Part shown: positions 59,801 through 64,000 of the stretch, in pieces
How the letters are laid out: each line of letters opens with the position of its first letter
Position numbering within the stretch: position 1 is the stretch's first letter
NCBI RefSeq assembly: GCF_030463565.1
Contig: NC_134643.1
Coordinates: forward strand, 8,106,657-8,170,656
Source of the DNA: Pelecanus crispus
Taxonomy: Eukaryota > Chordata > Aves > Pelecaniformes > Pelecanidae
Reading direction: 5' to 3'
DNA: 64,000 nt
Notes under the pieces: model-generated
Told to the model about the DNA's origin: nothing
What the model saw: the letters and a program-made list of their open reading frames with translations, nothing else
Database searches by the model: none
Program-made: the position numbers and the translations under genes

Positions 59801-60981
59801 CTCTCAAATTTGGGAATTTTCTCTGCTAGATTTCATGCAACTATTTACATGCTTAATATTAAGCAGATGCTTCAAGGCTCTGCTGACCTGGAGCTGCAGA
59901 ATGGTACGAGCTGCTCTACTCAGTTTTTGCTTTAACAAAATGCACCTATGGAGACAGGCACCGCTGTGTTGGTGTGACCATGTTCATATCAGGGCAAATA
60001 AGCACAGAAACTGCATGCAAAATTCCCCTGATAAAAATACATATATTAGTACACAGATAGGCACGGGAAACAGGTGAAACAGGATCACAGCTGAGTGATC
60101 AGCAAAGCACACTACCACCAGCAGCACATCAAATCGGTCTGGGAAGAGAGCTGGCTTCCATCAGCCGTATTCATACTTACTTTGCAAGCTGGACATTGCT
60201 TTTAGTGAGAACAACTTACAGAGCAATATACACACTGGTCACTGTCTGCAGTAACCATCCACTAACGCAAAAGAGCAAGGGGTGCAGAACGCACTGATTA
60301 GATGCAGCACAGTCACTTGAACTCACTCTCTGCCACATTAGGTCTCTAAAGTAAGAAAAAAAGACTCCTGTGGCAAAACGACTGATGGGCTTTCATCCAG
60401 ACTGCCGGTAAACCTCTGGTACCGTGCCATTCCTTTCAGTTGCACTACTGAATATTTATTTACAAGGAAGCATGTGAGTACAAAATCTGGCGCCCACCTC
60501 CAGGCTCCAAGCGCAACACGGGGCTAAGGCAGCCCACCTTCCACGCACGGGGCTTGCTGGCACCGCAGCTGGGGCACCGGAGCTGCGCAGCCCCGGGGGT
60601 CAGAAGGTGCCAAAACAGAGGGAAGGGAAAAAAAAAAAAAAAAAAATACCGCTAGGAGCCGAGGGGAAACACATCCACAAAACCACTCACCCAAACCCAA
60701 AATGTCCCGCTGGAAGGAAGCAGCAGCCCCCTGCTCGGTACCCGCTTGCCCCTTGCTTACGGGCTTCCCAGCGACCAAGCCCCGCACAGCAGCTCAGCCC
60801 GGCTCGGCGCTGCAAAGCCCGGCTCGGCACGGCTCGGCGCTGCAAAGCCTGGCTCAGCCCGGCTCGGCACGGCTCAGCCCGGCTCGGCACGGCTCGGCTC
60901 TCACCTGCGCGGGTCGTGCACCTCCACCGAGAACTTCTTCTCGCGGAAATAGAGGTTCTCCAGCTGCCTCCATTGGAAGAT
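23770..60981 (-). CDS. FRMD4A: FRMD4A coding span, 12 terminal exons (5' part outside window)
   Basis: FERM domain-containing protein 4A, a cytoplasmic scaffold that links Par3 to cytohesin-1 and so promotes Arf6 activation at epithelial junctions. Exons in transcript order: 60981-60905, 56772-56634, 49884-49743, 41547-41414, 38071-37949, 33543-33315, 32292-32236, 31742-31505, 31080-30916, 29098-28239, 25708-25612, 23839-23770. All have AG/GT borders and matching phases, and they join to 776 codons plus TAG. This is about three quarters of the ~1039-residue human protein as I recall it. Order: end of the FERM C-lobe (first two exons), linker, CUPID/DUF3338 coiled-coil region that binds cytohesins (41547-33315), a proline-rich segment (LPPRPP, RPPPPQ), a large Ser-rich exon, and a conserved tail ending HQSTDE. 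The paralogue FRMD4B is excluded by close agreement with FRMD4A throughout. Confidence 0.97.
23840..25611 (-). other. FRMD4A last intron, nothing recognised
   Basis: An intron of 1772 bases, with no exon, repeat or RNA gene recognised. A run of A lies at about 25281-25293. Confidence 0.75.
25612..25708 (-). CDS. FRMD4A: FRMD4A penultimate exon
   Basis: 97 bases encoding (A)[19 protein letters not shown] to [10 protein letters not shown] plus two bases of Gly. The acceptor is gtttttcag and the donor gtgagt. It matches the human segment [18 protein letters not shown]...LTWQTG with a few changes. It has no usable ATG, so it is invisible to start-to-stop ORF calling. Its length is not a multiple of three. 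Confidence 0.95.
25709..28238 (-). other. FRMD4A intron, nothing recognised
   Basis: An intron of 2530 bases. Short ORFs (25846-26208 -, 27157-27417 +) have no recognisable family. I see no mobile element. Confidence 0.75.
28239..29098 (-). CDS. FRMD4A: FRMD4A exon 10 in window, large Ser-rich exon
   Basis: An exon of 860 bases (286 full codons), [20 protein letters not shown] to [10 protein letters not shown]. The acceptor is acctgcag and the donor gtgaga. It is low-complexity and Ser/Thr-rich, with conserved islands such as [40 protein letters not shown] and [25 protein letters not shown] and WYQR are also found in FRMD4B. The poly-Gly stretches that I recall in the human exon are absent or replaced here. 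Long ORFs on the + strand (28271-28773) are shadows of this exon. Confidence 0.97.
29099..30915 (-). other. FRMD4A intron, nothing recognised
   Basis: An intron of 1817 bases. It holds several short chance ORFs, with no repeat family recognised. Confidence 0.75.
30916..31080 (-). CDS. FRMD4A: FRMD4A exon 9 in window
   Basis: Encodes (S)[16 protein letters not shown] to SPHYVHST plus two bases of Arg, 165 bases. The acceptor is a NAGNAG site (ctctgcagcag); the upstream AG matches the human Ser count. The donor is gtaagt. Its length is a multiple of three, so the exon is a possible in-frame cassette. Confidence 0.95.
31081..31504 (-). other. FRMD4A short intron
   Basis: An intron of 424 bases with no repeat or gene recognised. 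Confidence 0.8.
31505..31742 (-). CDS. FRMD4A: FRMD4A exon 8 in window, proline-rich
   Basis: Encodes (E)[18 protein letters not shown] to [10 protein letters not shown]. The acceptor is cttcacag and the donor gtgagc. It carries proline-rich motifs (LPPRPP, RPPPPQ) that resemble SH3-binding sites, followed by [18 protein letters not shown] second AG two bases after the acceptor (cagag) would shift the frame; the first fits the protein. Confidence 0.95.
31743..32235 (-). other. FRMD4A short intron
   Basis: An intron of 493 bases with no repeat or gene recognised. Confidence 0.8.
32236..32292 (-). CDS. FRMD4A: FRMD4A exon 7 in window (57-base cassette)
   Basis: Encodes (E)[18 protein letters not shown] plus one base. 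The acceptor is cccctcag and the donor gtatgt. It is acidic and Ser-rich. Its length is a multiple of three with equal phases at both ends, so skipping would keep the frame. Confidence 0.94.
32293..33314 (-). other. FRMD4A intron, nothing certain recognised
   Basis: An intron of 1022 bases. The part at 32960-33080 (acatttgtacagcacc...) has a faint SINE-like look that I could not confirm. Confidence 0.7.
33315..33543 (-). CDS. FRMD4A: FRMD4A exon 6 in window, CUPID helices
   Basis: 76 codons plus one base, [16 protein letters not shown] to QRASLIIE. The acceptor is ttccccag and the donor gtaagt. It is mainly helical and charged ([20 protein letters not shown]) and completes the CUPID region conserved in FRMD4A, FRMD4B, INAVA and CCDC120. 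Confidence 0.97.
33922..35036 (+). mobile_element. CR1 LINE, 5'-truncated, with open ORF2 segment
   Basis: About 1.1 kb of CR1 in + orientation. It starts in the reverse-transcriptase region (caRcattctcctagaggagc-like text at 33930) and ends after the CR1 3' UTR at cttaatgattctatt. From 34054 an open frame of 301 codons includes the RT catalytic motif FADD ([10 protein letters not shown]) and the C-terminal ORF2 region through TAG at 34957-34959. Just before 34054 the frame is not continuous with the upstream CR1 text, so at least one break or a start artefact exists there. The element is 5'-truncated and cannot move by itself. Confidence 0.93.
35108..35199 (+). mobile_element. Second CR1 3' terminus
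   Basis: Only the CR1 3' UTR is present: ggtttagtggtggacttggt, ggttggactcgataatctt, and the end cgattctatgattcc. It lies 71 bases after the end of the longer CR1, separated by unrelated A-rich DNA. It is an independent, severely 5'-truncated insertion in the same direction. Confidence 0.9.
37949..38071 (-). CDS. FRMD4A: FRMD4A exon 5 in window, CUPID domain
   Basis: 41 codons, [19 protein letters not shown] to KILPKGE, phase 0 at both ends. The acceptor is gcttacag and the donor gtgagg. It carries the ELTGK...EYPL and [14 protein letters not shown] signature shared with FRMD4B. As a phase-0 cassette it could be skipped without a frame change. Confidence 0.96.
38072..41413 (-). other. FRMD4A intron, no mobile element recognised
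   Basis: An intron of 3342 bases with T runs at about 38832-38843 and 40995-41008. The short ORFs are unassigned. Confidence 0.75.
41414..41547 (-). CDS. FRMD4A: FRMD4A exon 4 in window, CUPID coiled coil
   Basis: Two bases plus 44 codons: (G)[20 protein letters not shown] to [16 protein letters not shown]. The acceptor is ttgatag and the donor gtaggc. The heptad-like Leu/Ala spacing marks a coiled coil, and it begins the CUPID/DUF3338 domain that binds cytohesins. Confidence 0.96.
41548..49742 (-). other. FRMD4A intron with solo LTR and CpG-moderate block
   Basis: The longest complete intron here, 8195 bases. It contains the solo LTR at 42885-43463 and a moderately CpG-rich, exon-less block at about 46010-46450. 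The T runs near 44641 and 45377 are simple sequence. No coding segment is recognised. Confidence 0.75.
42885..43463 (+). mobile_element. Solo LTR of an avian endogenous retrovirus
   Basis: A 579-base unit starting tgtcctggtttcagctggga and ending ggggttaaaccacagca, so with TG...CA ends. It holds a TATA-like box (tataag, 43143-43148) and a polyadenylation signal ATTAAA (43328-43333), in the promoter-to-poly(A) order of an LTR. No gag, pol or env sequence flanks it, so it is a solo LTR left after recombination. Clear target-site duplications are not visible. The sequence closely resembles an LTR family I know as frequent in passerine and other neoavian genomes; the exact family name would need a library search. 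Confidence 0.85.
49743..49884 (-). CDS. FRMD4A: FRMD4A exon 3 in window
   Basis: 47 codons plus one base, [18 protein letters not shown] to SGSLLSS with Gly split G|GT. The start uses the acceptor tgtctag at 49886-49885. A second AG (ccaag) six bases later would drop Ser-Lys. Alignment with human KQSKSKIHAA supports the first. The exon links the FERM domain to the CUPID region. Confidence 0.94.
50556..50608. repeat. (AATAG/AACAG)n pentamer microsatellite
   Basis: About ten copies of a 5-base unit: agaat copies, then three agaac copies, then agaat copies again. It abuts a CR1 3' end and most likely grew from the ATTCT-type tail of that element. Confidence 0.9.
50606..50661 (-). mobile_element. 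CR1 LINE 3' end fragment
   Basis: The + strand tcagttggaagggacctcc aatgatcatctagtcc is the inverse of a typical CR1 3' terminus (ggactagatgatc...ggtcccttccaact). The element points to the - strand. How far it extends past 50661 is unclear. Confidence 0.65.
51999..52175 (+). mobile_element. MIR-type SINE remnant
   Basis: The stretch gctctgttactgatttgcta / ggctttgggtaagacactta matches the MIR pattern CTGTGTGACCTTGGGCAAGT TACTTAACC with gaps, and is followed by a tail like TGTAAAATGGGG. It is diverged. Confidence 0.5.
52240..52422 (-). mobile_element. MIR-type SINE remnant, inverted to its neighbour
   Basis: The + strand text gaggctgaactacctgccaa ... cagagcagatcaggcaacc ... aaccagttagacacc follows the inverse MIR order (GAGGTTAAGTAACTTGCCCA, GGCAGAGC, accactagacca). 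It lies 65 bases from an opposite-facing MIR. Confidence 0.5.
56634..56772 (-). CDS. FRMD4A: FRMD4A exon 2 in window, end of FERM domain
   Basis: One base plus 46 codons, [18 protein letters not shown] to YLDRKQSK. The acceptor is ctctccag and the donor gtaagc. It encodes the closing helix of the FERM F3 lobe ([16 protein letters not shown]). The exon contains no reliable ATG-initiated ORF and was found by joining phases and protein similarity. Confidence 0.96.
58990..59120 (-). mobile_element. MIR-type SINE remnant
   Basis: The + strand reads tcctcctttacaggataagt ... gagaggttaaatggcttg ... ggcagaggcagggctt. This follows the inverse of the MIR/CORE-SINE pattern (lower-tail TTTACAGATGAGG, GAGAGGTTAAGTGACTTGCC, GGCAGAGCTGGG). 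It is an old, diverged copy. Confidence 0.65.
60785..60899. repeat. GC-rich minisatellite next to FRMD4A splice donor
   Basis: Imperfect tandem copies of a cggctcggc / cggctcagcc unit, with two copies of a longer ggctcggcgctgcaaagcc unit. The array ends within five bases of the donor at 60904. Copy number is probably variable. Confidence 0.85.
60905..60981 (-). CDS. FRMD4A: FRMD4A exon 1 in window, FERM C-lobe
   Basis: 25 codons plus two bases from [17 protein letters not shown] to VHDPR; the next Arg is split AG|G. The acceptor is ccccgcag and the donor gtgaga. It encodes strands of the PH-like F3 subdomain of the FERM domain. A GC-rich minisatellite begins a few bases beyond the donor. Confidence 0.96.
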
Positions 60982-63900
60982 CTGCGGGGAGAAGAAGGGG
61001 GTGAGGCGCCTCCGCGCAAACCCTCGCCCAGCCCTGCCCGCCGCGCCGCTTCCTCCCGGCGCCTCGGCGGGGCTGCCCGGCTCCGCTCCGCTCCGCTCCG
61101 CCCCGGCGCGATCGGCTCGGCCCGGCCCCGCGTCCCGCCCGCGCCCCCCGCCCAGGAGCCTCGGGGCAGCCCCGGGGGCGGGCGGCGGGCTCGGTGCCGG
61201 GGGGAGGCGAGGAGGGAGCCGGTTTCACTTTGCAGGGCGAAAGGCGGTGTAAAGACGTGCAAGCCACGGGAAAACCGGGATTGGGCTGCGTTTCCCTTGG
61301 GGGGCGGGCAGCCGGCGTGTGCCGGCCCCGGCGCAGGAGCCTGTCCCTCGGGCCGGCGGCGCGGCGGAGCTGGGGGGGCGAAGGCGGCCTGGCCGGGGGC
61401 TGAGACCCCCGACTGGCTCCGCTCCGCCGAACTGCGCTCCCCAGCTCTGCTTTTGCCCCCACAACCAACGTGAAACTCGCACGGGCATAAGGCGAGCGGG
61501 GCCAGTTTATCAATGGCAGGCGCTGGCCGCGCTCGCGTCGGCGATGCCCAGGGCTCCGGCGGGCTCCGGCGGGCTCCGGCGGGCTCCGGCGGTGCGGAAC
61601 GCGGCACTAAGTCGCATTCCTGCCTGCATTTCGCAGGCTGCCCCGCTGGGGCATCTCACAGTAGCACCGCAAAGCCAACGCAGTCGCCAAGGGGGCAAAC
61701 TGAGGCATGAAGCAGTGATGGGAGCAAAACGCAGGCCTCCCGGGTGCTGGCTGCGTGCCCTCGCCCCCGAGTCGGCGTGGGCCGGGGGTCTCTGCCTGCC
61801 GGGGGTCGGTGCTGCGGGGCAGCGGGACGTGCTCACACGGCGCCTGCACCCGCGGCTCTGCCCTGGGCAAGCCCCGCTTCCCGGGCAGGAGGGAGGACGG
61901 ACCGCAGAAGCGGCACGAAGGACGCGGTGACTGCGAAACACCGTGTCAGCTCTGCAAACCACCGCACCGTCACCGCCGCGGACACGTCCACCGCCGCCTC
62001 CTCCTTACAAATGAGTAAGCCAAAATCCAAACCCTGGCTTCCAGGCTGCTAATCCACAGGGAGGAGGCGGCCTCCACCCCGGGGCATCTCGCACTTCGGC
62101 TTCCCCACGCTGCCCCGGCAAGTGACCTCGCTGCTGGGGAGCAGAGCCAGCAGAGCTTTCCCCGATTTATACTCCCTCTCCCAGTACAAGCAGCTTCTGT
62201 GGAGTTCCTGTCCTACCCCCAAGGAAGGCGCTGGCTCCTGCCACACCGAGATAAGCCGCTTGCCAGTGTCAGTGCTCTGGAGATAAGTAAACAGCAGGCG
62301 TAATTTGATTTGCACTGATTAAGCCGCTGGTGGAGGTGAAATCTAGCAAATAAAACAAGCCACACTGAGGACCCAAACATTTTCTCCTCACTAATACTTC
62401 AGGGGGAGCAAAATTGAAAATATTTGTGTTTGTGAAAGTTTCCAACCAAGAGTTATGTTTTTTTTGGGTGGTTTGTTTTTTTCTCTTTTCTTTTTTTCCC
62501 TGTAACGGGATGTTTGGAAGGAAGGGTGGCGTAAAGAGGGTGCTGAGCTGCCCTGTACTCTGGGGCTGTCTGTGTCGCAGGAGAGTAGGGGAGGGAGGGC
62601 GCCAGGAGGGATGGGAAGCTTGAAGGGCTGGGTTACACTGTCCTTAGAAGAATATTTTATTCCTCCATTGGAAAAATCAATTGCTGCATAAAAGTCTTAA
62701 TCACCAAACAGAGCACAGAAATACCCACTATTTTACCCACCAAGGGAGGACAGACGTGGGGTGAAAGGGTTAAGCCCGTAGCTGAGGTCTGAACGTGAAG
62801 TCTGTCTCCCTTGCAAGCACCCAGCGAGCTGTAGCCCAGCTTCAAAGGCACGAAAAGGAAGTTTGGGGCCTAAACTCCCACTGACAACAACCGGGGTCAG
62901 GCCTGAGACTGTCATGTGGGCTGCCAGAAACATCCCTCTGTGCTTCCAGATGCCCGTCCGCAAGGCGGGGAGGATAACGCGGCCGTGCCGCACGGCATGT
63001 GCAGAGGACGTGTTTGGGAGGTGCTCAGACATGTGGAACGCATAAGAGTCTAAAAAACCAGCAGATCACACCCTTCAGAAAATATCCCTGTCCCTGGGTC
63101 CTGCGTTGTCATTTATGACTAAACTTTAGCGTGGCGCAGAAGGAATTTGAAACCCTTTCCTGAGCTGTTGGCAGCCCCTCTCCTCCCTCAGACTCTGCCG
63201 GACTGTCCCCTGCGCGCCAATCCTTTCCTATTTTATCCTCTCTGCTACCAAACCTCGCGGTGCTCAGTTTGTTAACTGCAGCTCCATTTCCCTTCGATGA
63301 TTAACTCCAACTGTCCAAACACACAGGGCTCTGGGGGAGCTGTTCAGAGCCCAAGCGTAGGCGTCGAGTGCCATTTTCCATGCCCCGGGGTACCCTGCCT
63401 GGCCCCCGGCTGCTGCCCCAGGAGGGCGGGAGCCTGCCGGAGGTCCGGTGCTGTATCTGCCAGCCCCACGCAGATGTCTTGGATCCCCAGCAGTGCGTAA
63501 AATGGCATTAGACACCTACGTTGTGGGCACCACAGCAGCTCCCCAGATTGCTGCATTTTTATATTTAGTTTCTTTGTTTTTCTTGGCAGGATGCGGAAGG
63601 AGGCAAATCCAGACTCTTGGGAGGGAGGGGGTGAAAGTGACCCCCACAACCTGAGTTTGTGTCTTTTTTTCCATAGCCCTGCTCTCCGGAACGTACACGT
63701 GCGTTTTACCGCTGCTGTAACTGCGCTCCCTTTGCTCCATGATGAGTATTCTGCAGCCTTCCACTCCTTTTGTCCGCACTGATCTGAGAGGTCTCACCCT
63801 TCCTATATGTAAGGAATCCAATCTGCAAAAATGCGGATACCCACAAGAAAGTGTCCGCTTTCCTGTTAGCTGATCACAACCCCTCAGGAGAAACAAAGCC

Positions 63901-64000
63901 TAAGGTCTCCCTTCAGCCAGACCTCCTAATGTAAGCAAGCTGTTCCCTTCACCAGTTGCCCAGCTTATGTATGGTTTCAAATTGATGTTGTTAATTCAGT
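60982..64000 (-). other. FRMD4A intron (partial) with CpG island
   Basis: DNA upstream of the first visible FRMD4A exon. The preceding FERM exons, including the one ending ...KPRK in vertebrates, were searched for on the - strand to 64000 and not found, so the intron exceeds 3 kb. Apart from the CpG island to about 61950 I recognise no repeat or gene in it. Confidence 0.75.
61553..61592. repeat. 10-bp tandem repeat (ggctccggcg)n
   Basis: Four near-perfect head-to-tail copies of ggctccggcg inside the CpG island. A shorter (gctcc)n run lies at about 61079-61102. Confidence 0.9.

Larger units (their letters stand above)
56773..60904 (-). other. FRMD4A intron with a MIR remnant and A run
   Basis: An intron of 4132 bases. 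It contains the MIR-like element at 58990-59120, an A run at about 60629-60646 and the minisatellite at its 5' end. The stretch 57268-57395 weakly resembles MIR. Nothing else is recognised. Confidence 0.75.
60490..61950. promoter_or_regulatory. Intragenic CpG island around FRMD4A exon
   Basis: About 1.4 kb of GC-rich DNA with very dense CpG, strongest at 60905-61600 (runs such as gcccgcgccccccgcccagg and cgcggcggagctgg). The long ORFs on both strands (60607-61473 +, 60687-61607 -) are Arg/Pro/Ala-rich with no family and come from composition. It could be an internal promoter for a shorter FRMD4A transcript or an antisense transcript; no start site is visible from sequence. Confidence 0.5.

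Noticed and set aside
60607..61607. 288- and 306-codon ORFs in the CpG island
   Set aside because: They are repeat-driven ([16 protein letters not shown]) and overlap the real FRMD4A exon in the wrong frame; composition artefacts.
1..64000. CRISPR arrays, bacterial operons, insertion sequences or phage genes
   Set aside because: The sequence is spliced vertebrate DNA throughout; no such structure is present.

Overview
This window is vertebrate nuclear DNA, almost certainly from a bird. It holds spliced exons in large introns, CR1 LINE copies ending in the CR1-type ATTCTATG tail, and old MIR-type SINEs. A solo LTR resembles one I know as abundant in non-galliform (neoavian) birds, so a neoavian is more likely than chicken (inference). 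No bacterial, phage or plasmid feature is present.

Two protein genes lie tail to tail. PRPF18 (pre-mRNA splicing factor 18) runs on the + strand. Its first exons are off the left edge, and eight coding exons (520-13001) give the last 294 residues through the stop. FRMD4A (FERM domain-containing 4A) runs on the - strand and enters from the right edge. Twelve coding exons between 60981 and 23770 give its last 776 residues: the end of the FERM domain, the CUPID/coiled-coil cytohesin-binding part, the proline- and serine-rich tail and the stop. All exon joins were checked for GT/AG borders and reading phase, and each protein reads without interruption.

Layout: 1-519 is PRPF18 intron. 520-13001 holds the PRPF18 exons, followed by a 3' UTR without a canonical AATAAA. 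14069-14761 is a CR1 fragment. 14762-18030 is a GC- and CpG-rich stretch with no recognisable gene. 18031-23769 is the likely FRMD4A 3' UTR, containing a 30-base C run. 23770-60981 holds the FRMD4A exons; its introns carry a longer CR1 (33922-35036), a second CR1 tail, a solo LTR (42885-43463), a CR1-derived pentamer repeat and MIR remnants. 60490-61950 is a CpG island around the most upstream FRMD4A exon in the window. 61950-64000 is further FRMD4A intron.

The two genes are not known to act together. PRPF18 acts in the second step of splicing. FRMD4A is a scaffold that links the Par polarity complex to cytohesin/Arf6 at epithelial junctions. I know the same gene order from human 10p13, so this is conserved synteny. 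I did not find a new biological system. The items most worth checking are the unexplained CpG island between the genes, the intragenic CpG island with a minisatellite directly at a splice donor, the clustered tandem splice acceptors, and the all-phase-0 structure of PRPF18.
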